Source: Photobacterium leiognathi (GTDB lineage: Bacteria > Pseudomonadota > Gammaproteobacteria > Enterobacterales > Vibrionaceae). Taken from it: 64,000 nt of DNA. The position numbers and the translations under genes were made by a program. The stretch covers positions 2,542,001-2,606,000 of the forward strand of contig NZ_CP131601.1 of assembly GCF_030685535.1 (NCBI RefSeq). Direction: 5' to 3'. Of the stretch, positions 37,855-47,221 are shown in pieces. The notes under the pieces are model-generated. The model saw only the letters and a list, made by a program, of their open reading frames with translations. It had not been told where the DNA came from and searched no databases. The number at the start of each line of letters is the position of its first letter. The stretch's first letter is position 1.

Positions 37855-39246
37855 ATGTTTAAACCAGAATTACTTTCGCCAGCAGGCAGCCTTAAAAACA
37901 TGCGTTATGCATTCGCCTACGGTGCAGATGCAGTATACGCAGGTCAGCCTCGCTACAGCCTTCGTGTTCGTAATAACGAATTCAACCACGAAAACCTAAA
38001 GATCGGTATTGATGAAGCACACGCGCAAGGCAAAAAGCTTTACGTAGTATGTAATATTCAGCCGCATAACTCTAAGTTAAAGACATTTATCCGCGATCTT
38101 AAACCAATCGTTGAAATGGGTCCTGACGCACTTATCATGTCAGATCCGGGTCTTATCATGATGGTTCGTGAAGCTTTCCCTGAGGTGGTTATTCACCTAT
38201 CAGTTCAAGCGAACGCAGTTAACTGGGCGACAGTAAAATTCTGGGCAAGCCAAGGTGTTGAGCGTGTGATTCTATCTCGTGAGCTTTCACTAGAAGAAAT
38301 CGAAGAAATTCGTGAGCACTGCCCTGACACTGAACTAGAAATCTTTGTTCACGGCGCACTATGCATGGCTTACTCTGGTCGTTGCTTACTGTCTGGTTAC
38401 ATCAACAAGCGTGACCCTAACCAAGGTACATGTACTAACGCATGTCGTTGGGAATACAAGACAGAAAAAGCGACTGAAAACGATGCTGGTCAAATTGTTG
38501 AAGTACAAGATGCAGCAGCAGTTCAAATGCAAGACGCTGAGCGCCCAGACAATACACTTGGCCTAGGCAAACCAACTGATGAAGTTGTGCTATTGAGCGA
38601 ATCTCACCGCCCTGAAGAGAAAATGGCGGCATTTGAAGATGAGCACGGTACTTACATCATGAACTCGAAAGATCTTCGTGCTGTTCAACACGTTGAGCGT
38701 CTAACTAAGATGGGTGTTCACTCACTGAAAATCGAAGGTCGTACTAAGTCGTTCTACTACTGTGCACGTACTGCGCAAGTTTACCGTAAAGCGATTGATG
38801 ATGCGGTTGCAGGTAAGCCATTTGATGACTCACTAATGGGCACGCTAGAAAGCCTTGCTCACCGTGGTTACACTGAAGGTTTCCTACGTCGTCACACCCA
38901 TGATGCGTACCAAAACTACGACTACGGTTACTCTATTTCTGATTCTCAACAATTTGTTGGTGAGTTCACGGGCAAACGCCGTGGTGATCTTGCTGAAGTT
39001 GAAGTGAAGAACAAGTTTGTTGTTGGTGATAGCCTTGAAGTGATGACACCAAAAGGTAACGTTATCTTTACGCTTGAGACAATGGAAAACCGTAAGTCTG
39101 AAGTGATTGATGATGCCAAAGGTAACGGTCACTTTGTATTTATCCCAGTACCACAAGACATGGATCTTGAGTACGGTCTACTTATGCGTAACTTGGGCAA
39201 CGGTGAAGACACACGTAACCCACACGCACCTAAAGACGGTCAATAA
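37855..39246 (+). CDS. trhP: tRNA 5-hydroxyuridine prephenate-dependent hydroxylase (peptidase U32 family)
   Basis: Formerly yegQ. The 463-residue protein matches E. coli from MFKPELLSPAG on, including ADAVYAGQPRYSLRVRNNEFN, IHLSVQANAVNWATVKFW, GALCMAYSGRCLLSGY, GTCTNACRWEY and SLKIEGRTKSFYYCARTAQVY. Four Cys (two near 170-180, two near 193-197) probably hold an iron-sulfur cluster. TrhP installs ho5U34 in tRNAs using prephenate. The segment around residues 205-245 is variable and acidic. yfhL follows after 5 bases and supplies a ferredoxin. Confidence 0.95.
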   Translation: MFKPELLSPAGSLKNMRYAFAYGADAVYAGQPRYSLRVRNNEFNHENLKIGIDEAHAQGKKLYVVCNIQPHNSKLKTFIRDLKPIVEMGPDALIMSDPGLIMMVREAFPEVVIHLSVQANAVNWATVKFWASQGVERVILSRELSLEEIEEIREHCPDTELEIFVHGALCMAYSGRCLLSGYINKRDPNQGTCTNACRWEYKTEKATENDAGQIVEVQDAAAVQMQDAERPDNTLGLGKPTDEVVLLSESHRPEEKMAAFEDEHGTYIMNSKDLRAVQHVERLTKMGVHSLKIEGRTKSFYYCARTAQVYRKAIDDAVAGKPFDDSLMGTLESLAHRGYTEGFLRRHTHDAYQNYDYGYSISDSQQFVGEFTGKRRGDLAEVEVKNKFVVGDSLEVMTPKGNVIFTLETMENRKSEVIDDAKGNGHFVFIPVPQDMDLEYGLLMRNLGNGEDTRNPHAPKDGQ

Positions 39247-39251
39247 GCACT

Positions 39252-39506
39252 ATGGCACTGCTCATTACAAGCAAATGCATTAACTGCGATATGTGTGATC
39301 CTGAATGCCCTAACGAGGCGATCACCATGGGTGACGAGATCTATGAAATCAACCCAGATCGTTGTACTGAATGTAAAGGGCATTACGACAAGCCGACTTG
39401 TCAGTCTGTTTGTCCGATCACCAATTGCATTATTACCGATCCTGAACACGTAGAGTCAGATGAAGAGTTACTAGAGAAATTTGTTACTCTTCAAGGTCTT
39501 GCTTAA
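39252..39506 (+). CDS. yfhL: YfhL family 4Fe-4S dicluster ferredoxin
   Basis: An 84-residue ferredoxin with two cluster motifs: CINCDMCDPECPNEAI (about 11-26) and CTECKGHYDKPTCQSVCPI (about 38-56). The long CX8CX3C spacing in the second motif is typical of YfhL. Only 5 bases separate it from trhP, so the two are an operon and the ferredoxin may serve the tRNA hydroxylase. A strong terminator follows. Confidence 0.94.
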   Translation: MALLITSKCINCDMCDPECPNEAITMGDEIYEINPDRCTECKGHYDKPTCQSVCPITNCIITDPEHVESDEELLEKFVTLQGLA

Positions 39507-39541
39507 TCAAAGCTCGCCACTGAATCTAATGTTCAGACCAT

Positions 39542-39568
39542 AAAAAAGCGCCTCTCGGCGCTTTTTTT
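39542..39568 (+). terminator. terminator of trhP-yfhL
   Basis: AAAAAAGCGCC (39542-39552) / GGCGC (39557-39561) plus seven T, 4-base TCTC loop. The A run gives a U-tract for the convergent mepA as well. Confidence 0.9.
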
Positions 39569-39604
39569 GTATCTCGTTATTGGCGCTATATGCTGATAAT
39601 TAGC

Positions 39605-40435
39605 TTAACTATCAATCACCACATGACACTGAGCGGGTAACACTGGCTTCGGTTTAGGCTTTGGCTTTACCGCAGGCTTATTTGAAGCTGGCTTTTGATA
39701 ATCAGGTGACCATGACGCAAGCTCTTTACCACAACCATCACCCGGTGGTGGCGGTGTTTGTGGCTCACAGTATTGGCTACCTTCAGGACAATTTAAACGG
39801 ACGTGAAAATGGTAATAATGCCCAAACCAAGGACGCACCTTACGCAGCCAGTCACGATCTTTCCACTTCGTCTTACAAAGCTGCTCTTTAATCACTGGGT
39901 GAACAAAGATGCGCGCCACACGATCATCACTTGCTGCTAATTGGATAAGCTGTGCTTGCTTAGTGCCCCAGTTCTTTTCAATGATCTTGTAGTTCTTTAC
40001 GTCAACCATCGGCAGTGCAGATACACTTTTCAGTTGTTTTTGAGTTAATGGCTTTTCAGGAATGCGCAACCAAATATCAGCATCCAAACCTGTTTGATGG
40101 CTGGCATGGCCTGACGAGAAACGCCCACCACGAGGCATGGCAATATCGCCCACCAGCACATTACCGATTTTCAGTTGTTGTGAGGTTTTCATTAACTCTT
40201 TTAAGAAGGTGATCATTTCATGGTTACCGTAGTAACGACCACGCTCAGCGCGGATCACCTGATAACCTTCACCTTGCAGCGGAAGCATCTCTCCTCCCGC
40301 TAAACAACCATTGGCGTACGAACCAATTGATTTTGATTCACCCACAGTTGGTGTTTTTACTTTCTCCCATGGCGATGCCATCACACTAGTGCTTGATGCC
40401 ACCAGTAACAATCCTGTCAAAATTTTCCCTAGCAC
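39605..40435 (-). CDS. mepA: penicillin-insensitive murein endopeptidase
   Basis: A 276-residue periplasmic LAS-family metalloenzyme that cuts D-Ala-mDAP cross-links in peptidoglycan. Signal peptide 1-20 (SVMA). Zinc and catalytic motifs: GRFSSGHASHQTGLDADIWLR, RIFVHPVIKEQLC and GHYYHFHVRLNCPEGS. Conserved Cys pairs form disulfides. The C-terminus ends with a Pro/Lys-rich stretch (KPASNKPAVKPKPKPKPVLP) before a last CHVVIDS. No close operon partner. Confidence 0.94.
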   Translation of the reverse strand: MLGKILTGLLLVASSTSVMASPWEKVKTPTVGESKSIGSYANGCLAGGEMLPLQGEGYQVIRAERGRYYGNHEMITFLKELMKTSQQLKIGNVLVGDIAMPRGGRFSSGHASHQTGLDADIWLRIPEKPLTQKQLKSVSALPMVDVKNYKIIEKNWGTKQAQLIQLAASDDRVARIFVHPVIKEQLCKTKWKDRDWLRKVRPWFGHYYHFHVRLNCPEGSQYCEPQTPPPPGDGCGKELASWSPDYQKPASNKPAVKPKPKPKPVLPAQCHVVIDS

Positions 40436-40764
40436 ACAGATATTCCTAAATTAGTGATAATAAACTGGATCATAGCTTATGCTTTTTCATGACTCCAATT
40501 AAATCCTGTTTTTTATCTCACTAATGAACAATTTTATCCCTACCACTATAACGATATATCTATCATTTAAATAAGAATGATTCTCTTATTCAATAAAAAC
40601 TATAGGGTATTATTGGTTTATTTAAGTCAGTATTTGTTATTTTAACTTATTTAAATTAATTATTATCGGCGCAATTAAATATAAAAACATAAAAATTAAA
40701 CTGTCGATAATCTTTATTTACAGATTTAAATAACCACCTAAATATTCAATTATAGGATTAAGAT
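40436..40764. other. AT-rich intergenic region between mepA and fdhD
   Basis: About 330 bases between two minus-strand genes. It contains the mepA promoter region and a Fur-box-like palindrome (separate entry). The part at 40600-40764 is nearly all A and T. I see no terminator for fdhD and no gene. Confidence 0.45.
40568..40590. promoter_or_regulatory. candidate Fur box upstream of mepA
   Basis: AATAAGA (40570-40576), 7 bases, TCTTATT (40584-40590), centred on AGAATGATTCT. This keeps the 7-1-7 pattern of Fur boxes (AAT-N-ATT core) with five mismatches to the Vibrio consensus. It is 133 bases before mepA. Confidence 0.35.
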
Positions 40765-41592
40765 TTAATTTATTATTCTGTGCTTATGGGTATAAATTGT
40801 CGCACGCCCTTCTCGACAAAAACCAATTAATGTTAAACCTGACTCTTCTGCTAAGTTAATCGCTAATGCTGTCGGTGCTGATACTGCAAATAATATTTCC
40901 ACCCCAACCGATGTGGCTTTTTGGATTATTTCATAACTTGCACGACTGGTAATTAAGATTGCACCATTGGTAAGTCGAGGATATTTTGCACGAGCACCAA
41001 TTAACTTATCTAAAGCAACGTGACGGCCCACATCTTCATAGATAGCAGCTAGCTCGCCTTGCTCATTTAACCATACCGCAGCATGGGTACAGCAGATACG
41101 ATTAGCGAGTTCCTGATGTTGATACAAAAACTTAAGAGACTGATTAATAATAGAAAGAGGCATTCTTTGCGTGTCAGGAACCTGCGTGACTGGCTTCATC
41201 GCTTGCTTTAAATGTTCGATCCCACATAGCCCACATCCAGTCCTACCCACCAGCTGTCGACGCTGCTCTTTAAGCATCATAAAAGGGCGATTTTGTAATT
41301 CGATATATACTTCAATGCCCTCTTTATTACTTTTTATATCAATATTTTTTATTTCTTTAATATTGTTAATGATTCTTTCAGATAATGAAAAGCCAATAGC
41401 AAAACTTTCAAGATGAGAAGGGGTCGCCATCATTACCACATGCGAAATACCATTATAAATAAGTGCAACGGGCACTTCTTCTGCTATAAAGTCTTCACAT
41501 TCTATTTTTATTCCATTCTTATATTTAATTATTTCATGAACGGAATATTCCTGATGTTCTATATATTCATCAGTAATTAAACAACTGGACAT
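40765..41592 (-). CDS. fdhD: formate dehydrogenase accessory sulfurtransferase
   Basis: A 275-residue protein that passes sulfur from IscS to the bis-MGD molybdenum cofactor so that formate dehydrogenase becomes active. The essential Cys pair is in GRTGCGLCGIE (about 118-126). Other family motifs are EEVPVALIYNG, SHLESFAIGFSLSERII, THAAVWL, EDVGRHVALDKLIG, SRASYEIIQKA and FCREGRATIYT. It is divergent from the fdnG-type gene across a 100-base promoter region. Confidence 0.95.
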   Translation of the reverse strand: MSSCLITDEYIEHQEYSVHEIIKYKNGIKIECEDFIAEEVPVALIYNGISHVVMMATPSHLESFAIGFSLSERIINNIKEIKNIDIKSNKEGIEVYIELQNRPFMMLKEQRRQLVGRTGCGLCGIEHLKQAMKPVTQVPDTQRMPLSIINQSLKFLYQHQELANRICCTHAAVWLNEQGELAAIYEDVGRHVALDKLIGARAKYPRLTNGAILITSRASYEIIQKATSVGVEILFAVSAPTALAINLAEESGLTLIGFCREGRATIYTHKHRIIN

Positions 41593-41613
41593 TTATTATT
41601 TCACACAAAGATT

Positions 41614-41641
41614 TGACGATATTATATTCGCGCCTATAATA
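41614..41641 (+). promoter_or_regulatory. sigma-70 promoter of the formate dehydrogenase operon
   Basis: TTGACG (41614-41619), 16 bases, TATAAT (41636-41641), 53 bases before the TTG start. A consensus -10 and near-consensus -35. Confidence 0.6.
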
Positions 41642-41694
41642 GCCAACCTCTTATGTAATACAATTCTTTTTTATAATAATTAGGTGAGTTGACT

Positions 41695-44600
41695 TTGAAT
41701 ATTAGTAGACGTCAATTATTTAAATTGTGCGCGGGAGCTGTCGCAACGACAACTATTGCCTCCCTTGCCACAATACCGCAAAAAGCTTGGGCGCAAGCTC
41801 GAGAATTTAAATTAACCGCAGCAAAAGAAACCCGTAATACGTGTTCTTACTGCTCGGTAGGTTGCGGAACATTACTTTATAGCACTGGCGCAGCAAACGG
41901 TAATATCAAACAAAAGGTATTCCACGTTGAAGGTGATCCCGATCATCCAGTAAGCCGCGGTGCATTATGTCCAAAAGGTGCCGGCCTAGCTGGTTTTGTT
42001 AACAGCGAACAACGTTTGAAATTCCCCGAATATCGCGCACCTGGTTCAGACAAATGGCAACGTATTTCATGGGATGAAGCATTCACCCGTATTGCCAAGT
42101 TAATGAAGCAAGACCGTGATGAAAACCTTGTTAAAACAAACGAACAAGGCACCACAGTTAACCGCTGGCTAACCACAGGTATGCTATGTGCTTCGGCAGA
42201 GAGCAACGAAAATGGTTGGTTAACACAAAAATTTGCTCGTGGTTTGGGCATGGTTCCAGTTGACACTCAAGCGCGTATTTGACACGGCCCAACGGTAGCA
42301 AGTCTTGCTCCAACATTTGGCCGCGGCGCGATGACCAACAACTGGGTTGACATTAAAAATGCCAACGTAATCCTTGTAATGGGCGGTAACGCAGCAGAAG
42401 CACACCCTGTTGGCTTCCGCTGGGCAATTGAAGCTCAAAAAACCAATAACGCTGAAATCATTGTGGTTGATCCACGTTTCACGCGTACAGCAGCAGTGGC
42501 TGATCACTATGCACCGATCCGTTCAGGTGCTGATATTGCTTTCCTATTAGGTGCGATTCGTTACCTGATCGCAAGCAGTCAAGTGAATCACGAATATGTG
42601 AAAGCCTACACTAACGCTAGCTTTATCGTACGTGATGATTACGAGTTCCACGATGGTCTGTTCTCTGGCTATGACGCCGAGAAACGTAAGTACGATCGTA
42701 GTAGCTGGTTCTACAAGCTAGACGATAACGGCTATGCAATGAAGGATGAAACCCTACAGCATCCTCGTTGTGTATGGAACTTACTGAAAGAGCACGTATC
42801 TCGCTACACACCTGATGTGGTTTCAAACATCACAGGTACCCCTGTTGATATGTTTGAACACGTGTGTAAAGCACTAGGTAGCACAGCAGCCGATAACCGT
42901 ACTGCAACGATCTTGTACGCAACAGGTTGGACTCAGCACTCAAAAGGCGCTGAAAACATCCGTTGTATGGCAATGATCCAGTTGCTGCTCGGTAACATGG
43001 GTATGGCTGGCGGCGGTGTTAACGCCCTACGTGGTCACTCTAATATTCAAGGTATTACAGACCTTGGTTTGCTAGCACAAAGTTTGCCGGGTTACTTGAA
43101 GCTGCCATCTGATAAAGATGTGGATCTTGCAACTCACCTTAAGCACCACACACCAGTGGCACTTGAAGCGGATCAAACGAACTACTGGCAACACTACCCG
43201 TCTTTCTTCGTTTCATTACTGAAGTCGTTCTACGGTAAAAACGCCACCGCAGAAAACAACTTTGGTTACGACATGATGCCGAAGTGGGATCAAGGTTACG
43301 ACATGCTTCGCGTCTTCGACATGATGAAGAAAGGCGAAATGAACGGTTACATCTGTCAAGGTTTCAACCCTGTTGGCTCGATGTCTAACAAACAGAAATC
43401 ATTGGATGCGCTATCTAAGTTGAAATACTTGGTGGTGATCGATCCACTTGCGACAGAAACCTCGACTTTCTGGCAGAACAAGCCAAACGTAAACGAAGTG
43501 GATACCAAGAATATCCAAACGGAAGTGTTCCGTTTACCTTGTGCATGTTTCGCTGAAGAAGATGGCACCATCGTAAGTTCAGCGCGCTGGTTACAGTGGC
43601 ACTGGAAAGCGGCTGATATGCCGGGAGAAGCGAAAGGTGATGCTGAGATCTTAGCGGGTATCCTCTTGAAGATGCGTGAAATGTACCAGAAAAATGGCGG
43701 TACATACCCAGATCCTATCCTATCGCTGGATTGGAGCTATGCGATCCCTGATGCGCCAAATACCAAAGAATTAGCGCAAGAGCTTAACGGTAAAGATGCT
43801 AACGGCAATCAACTATCTAGCTTTGCTCAGCTAAAAGCAGATGGCTCTACCACTGCAGGTTGTTGGCTATACACAGGTAGTTGGACTCAAGCGGGTAACC
43901 AAACTGCTCGTCGTGATAACAGCGATCCATCCGGTTTAGGTTTAGCGCCAAACTGGGCATGGTCTTGGCCTGCTAACCGTCGTGTGCTGTACAACCGTGC
44001 ATCAACACGTCCTGATGGTAGCCCTTGGGATAAATCACGCACGCTAGTTGAATGGAATGGTAGCAAGTGGGTTGGCCCTGATGTGCCTGACTTTAATGCG
44101 AAATTGCCACCATCAAGCAATGCAGGTCCATTTATCATGCAACCAGAAGGCGTAGGTCGTCTATTTGCGTTAGATAAAATGGCAGAAGGTCCGTTCCCTG
44201 AGCACTACGAACCATTTGAAACACCGATTGGTACCAACCCATTACATAAGAATGTGGTATCCAACCCAGCGGCGCGTATTTTCAAAGACGATCTTGAGCA
44301 GCTTGGTCAAAAAGAGCAGTTCCCATTTGTCGGTACAACTTACCGCTTAACGGAGCACTTCCATACCTGGACCAGCCACTCACACTTCAACGCTGTACTA
44401 CAGCCAGAGCAGTTTGTTGAGATCGGCGAAGGTCTAGCGAAAGAGCGTGGCATTAATAATGCTGACATGGTGCGTGTAACGTCTAAGCGTGGCTTCATTG
44501 AAGCAAAAGCCTATGTGTCTAAACGTATTCGCCCACTACAGGTTAACGGTCAAGCCGTACATACCGTTGGTATCCCAATTCACTGGGGTTACGAAGGTGA

Positions 44601-44709
44601 TACGAAGCCTGGTTATCTTGCTAATACGCTAACCCCAGATGTGGGTGATGCGAACTCGCAAACACCAGAGTACAAGGCATTCTTGGTTAACGTGGAAAAG
44701 GTGAAGTAA
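41695..44709 (+). CDS. fdnG: selenocysteine-containing formate dehydrogenase, catalytic alpha subunit
   Basis: A membrane-linked periplasmic molybdenum/selenocysteine enzyme that oxidises formate. One frame of 1004 residues is interrupted only by TGA at 42280-42282, residue 196, the same position as Sec196 of E. coli FdnG, in RI-U-HGPTVASLAPTFGRG. Twin-arginine signal SRRQLFK with cleavage near AWA-Q; [4Fe-4S] ligands in TCSYCSVGCG. AGGTGAG precedes a TTG at 41695 by 6 bases, and this start gives MNISRRQLFKLCAGA like E. coli. Could equally be called fdoG. The first gene of fdnGHI. Confidence 0.95.
42280..42311 (+). promoter_or_regulatory. selenocysteine TGA codon and SECIS hairpin
   Basis: TGA at 42280-42282; 11 bases later GGTAGCA (42294-42300), loop AGTCT, TGCTCC (42306-42311). 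The stem pairs with one bulged U at the place required for SelB binding, as in E. coli fdhF and fdnG. SelB is encoded in the same cluster. Confidence 0.92.
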
Positions 44710-44712
44710 GCC

Positions 44713-45585
44713 ATGGGTATGGAATCACAGAATATTATTCGTAGTTCTGCGACATCATCGCTAACGCCTTCACCAGATGCGCGTAAACGCCAAATTCAGG
44801 TCACAAAGCTTATCGATGTAACGTGCTGTACTGGCTGTAAAGGCTGTATGGATGCGTGTAGCGAATGGAACAACTTGCGCGGCAAAGTAGGTACTTTTGA
44901 AGGTAGTTACCAAAATCCGCCAAATACAACCGCTGAAACATGGACCACTATCCACTTCAAAGAAATTGAAGAAGATAACAAGTTCAAATGGTTATTCAGC
45001 AAACACAGCTGTATGCACTGTTCTGATCCTGGCTGTTTAAAAGCCTGTCCAGAGCCTGATGCTATCGTGCAATACGAAAACGGTGTTGTCGATTTCAACT
45101 CTGAAAAGTGTGTCGGTTGTGGCTACTGTATTGCTGGTTGTCCGTTTGATATTCCACGCATGAACCCAGTCGATAACCGTGTTTACAAGTGTACTTTGTG
45201 TCTTGATCGCCTACAGGCAGGTCAAGTGCCTTCATGTGCGAAAACCTGTCCTACAGGTGCACTACGTTTTGGTGAGCGAGAAGAAATTCTTGAATACGCT
45301 AACCAACGTGTTGCAGCGCTGAAAGCAAAAGGTCACAAAAATGCTGGCGTGTATAACCCAGCAGGTGTCGGCGGTACTCACGTGATTTATGTGTTGCACG
45401 ATATCACCGATCCTGAGCGATACGATCTACCTAAAGATCCAAAGATCAGTGAAACCGTGAAGCTATGGAAAGACGATGTGAAGCCGCTAGCTGCCGCAGG
45501 TCTATTCGGTACATTAGCACTTGCTGCTGTGCACCGTGTCACTGTAGGTCGTAGCCGTGTCGCTGAAGAAGAAGGAGATGAATAA
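44713..45585 (+). CDS. fdnH: formate dehydrogenase iron-sulfur beta subunit
   Basis: A 290-residue electron-transfer subunit with four ferredoxin-like cluster motifs: CCTGCKGCMDACSEW, CMHCSDPGCLKACPEPDA, CVGCGYCIAGCPFDIP, and CTLCLDRLQAGQVPSCAKTCPTGAL. A C-terminal membrane helix (about 255-275) anchors it facing the periplasm. The start is 3 bases after the alpha-subunit stop. An in-frame ATG two codons later is possible. Its stop overlaps the next ATG by one base. Confidence 0.95.
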   Translation: MGMESQNIIRSSATSSLTPSPDARKRQIQVTKLIDVTCCTGCKGCMDACSEWNNLRGKVGTFEGSYQNPPNTTAETWTTIHFKEIEEDNKFKWLFSKHSCMHCSDPGCLKACPEPDAIVQYENGVVDFNSEKCVGCGYCIAGCPFDIPRMNPVDNRVYKCTLCLDRLQAGQVPSCAKTCPTGALRFGEREEILEYANQRVAALKAKGHKNAGVYNPAGVGGTHVIYVLHDITDPERYDLPKDPKISETVKLWKDDVKPLAAAGLFGTLALAAVHRVTVGRSRVAEEEGDE

Positions 45586-46220
45586 TGAGTTTGAATAAAA
45601 CGATTTTACGTCATAAGCCTTTAGATCGCGTGGTGCACTGGACTGTCGCACTATCAGGTATCTGGACGTTATTGTCTGGTTTATCTTTTATGTTCGCACC
45701 ATTGCACTTCCTTAGCTATGTCTACGGTTCGCCGCAACTTGCTCGCATCTTGCACCCATTCGGCGCAATTGTGATGACAATCGGCTTAGCTTTCTTAGTT
45801 GTTCGCTACTGGAGCCATAACCACTTTGAAAAAGGTGATCTCCAGTGGATGCTGAAAGTGAAAGACGTGCTGACTGAGAACGAAGAAAACGTACCAGAAG
45901 CAGGGCAATACAACGCAGGTCAGAAGATGATCCTACGTCAGTTCATTGCTTGTGCGGTGTTATTACTCGTGACAGGTCTGATTGCATGGCGTGCTTACTT
46001 TGCAGGTTACTTCAGCATCGACATTGTGCGTATTGCACTGATTGTTCACTCAATCACAGCGGTTGTATTTGCCCTTAGCCTGATCATCCATGTTTACATG
46101 GCGTACTGGGTAAAAGGCTCAATCGACGGCATGTTAGAAGGCAAGGTGTCCCCTGCTTGGGCGAAGAAACACCACCCTCGTTGGTTCCGCGCTATTACCA
46201 GCGGTAAAAACCAACACTAA
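45585..46220 (+). CDS. fdnI: formate dehydrogenase cytochrome b556 gamma subunit
   Basis: A 211-residue membrane subunit with four helices (about 18-38, 53-72, 115-135, 150-172). It carries haem ligands in RVVHWTVALSG and in the last helix region SLIIHVYMAYWVKGSIDGML. It passes formate electrons to quinone. The start overlaps the fdnH stop by one base. Two hairpins follow before fdhE. Confidence 0.94.
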   Translation: MSLNKTILRHKPLDRVVHWTVALSGIWTLLSGLSFMFAPLHFLSYVYGSPQLARILHPFGAIVMTIGLAFLVVRYWSHNHFEKGDLQWMLKVKDVLTENEENVPEAGQYNAGQKMILRQFIACAVLLLVTGLIAWRAYFAGYFSIDIVRIALIVHSITAVVFALSLIIHVYMAYWVKGSIDGMLEGKVSPAWAKKHHPRWFRAITSGKNQH

Positions 46221-46230
46221 CAGCACTGTA

Positions 46231-46260
46231 AAAAGCGATAAGCCAATGTTTATCGCTTTT
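46231..46260 (+). terminator. hairpin after the gamma subunit (attenuator or terminator)
   Basis: AAAAGCGATAA (46231-46241) / TTATCGCTTTT (46250-46260), 8-base loop. The T run is only four long, so partial termination is likely between the structural genes and fdhE-selA-selB. Confidence 0.6.
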
Positions 46261-46267
46261 CATTCCT

Positions 46268-46297
46268 ATACCAACCAAGGGCAACTTTGGTTGGTAT
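46268..46297 (+). other. second hairpin before fdhE
   Basis: ATACCAACCAA (46268-46278) / TTGGTTGGTAT (46287-46297), 11-bp perfect stem with 8-base loop, ending 20 bases before the fdhE start. It could occlude or protect the fdhE leader. Confidence 0.5.
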
Positions 46298-46317
46298 TCT
46301 TGTACTTGGAAAACAGC

Positions 46318-47208
46318 ATGAGCGTAAAAATTCTCGATAAAAACACGATAGTTAAACAAAACAGCGATGGTTTTACCCCACTCATCATCGGTGATCCTGC
46401 AACCATTTTTTCAGCACGTGCCGCACGTTTGCGTGAACTTGCTAAAGACTCTTTTATGGCAGATTACCTCCTTGTTGCGGGTCAAATTGTGCAACTCCAA
46501 GCGCAACTAGCAGAAGACTTCGCAGCACCAGTGGCGCAATTTGTTCAAACTCACGAGCTTGCTTGGCCGCTAACCCTAAACAGTGACTGGTTCCCGCTAT
46601 TAGAACAAATGCTGGCACAGTTAAGCACCTCACTACGCCTTGTTGCCTCTGATGATATTGTGAAAATTATCGATGCGATTAATGAGCTTGATAGCGACAC
46701 TCTACACCATTACTTCACAGCACTTCAGCACAACCAATCTGAGCGAGTACCAGCTGATCTTGCGATCATCCTTTTCGCCTGTATCAATACTTTCACTAGC
46801 CTAATGGTGAAAACCACCGCACTTGAATGGCAACCAGAGCCAAATGTAAAACAGCATACCTGTCCATTATGTGGTGGCGCGCCTGCTGCCAGTATGATCA
46901 AAGGCAGCGGCCATCGTTACTTACATTGCAGCCAGTGTGAAGCCGAGTGGCATCGCCTACGTGCAGAATGTACCCAATGTGCTGACGGTGAGAATATTCA
47001 GCTACAAAGTGAAACCCTAGAAGATGCGGTACGTGCCGAAACATGTGGTCACTGTCATAGCTATCTGAAGATTTTATTTTTAGAAAAACAACCAAACCTT
47101 GATCCTATCGCAGACGACCTTGCGACATTAGTGCTAGATCAGAAGTTAAGCCAGAGCGAATTATACCGTAATGGATTTAACCCATTCCTTTTACCACTAA
47201 TGCAGTAA
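46318..47208 (+). CDS. fdhE: formate dehydrogenase accessory protein FdhE
   Basis: A 296-residue protein needed for maturation of membrane formate dehydrogenases. It has rubredoxin-like Cys motifs: CPLCGGAPAAS (about 181-191), CSQCEAEW, CTQCADG and CGHCHSYLK. An upstream frame extension to 46246 runs through two hairpins, so the ATG at 46318 (MSVKILDKNTIVKQN) is preferred. It precedes selA by 13 bases. Confidence 0.92.
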   Translation: MSVKILDKNTIVKQNSDGFTPLIIGDPATIFSARAARLRELAKDSFMADYLLVAGQIVQLQAQLAEDFAAPVAQFVQTHELAWPLTLNSDWFPLLEQMLAQLSTSLRLVASDDIVKIIDAINELDSDTLHHYFTALQHNQSERVPADLAIILFACINTFTSLMVKTTALEWQPEPNVKQHTCPLCGGAPAASMIKGSGHRYLHCSQCEAEWHRLRAECTQCADGENIQLQSETLEDAVRAETCGHCHSYLKILFLEKQPNLDPIADDLATLVLDQKLSQSELYRNGFNPFLLPLMQ

Positions 47209-47221
47209 TGCCGAGTTTGAT

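Noticed and set aside
42280..42282. In-frame TGA as evidence for a pseudogene
   Set aside because: Its position equals Sec196 of E. coli FdnG, a SECIS hairpin follows and selA, selB and selC are nearby. It is selenocysteine.
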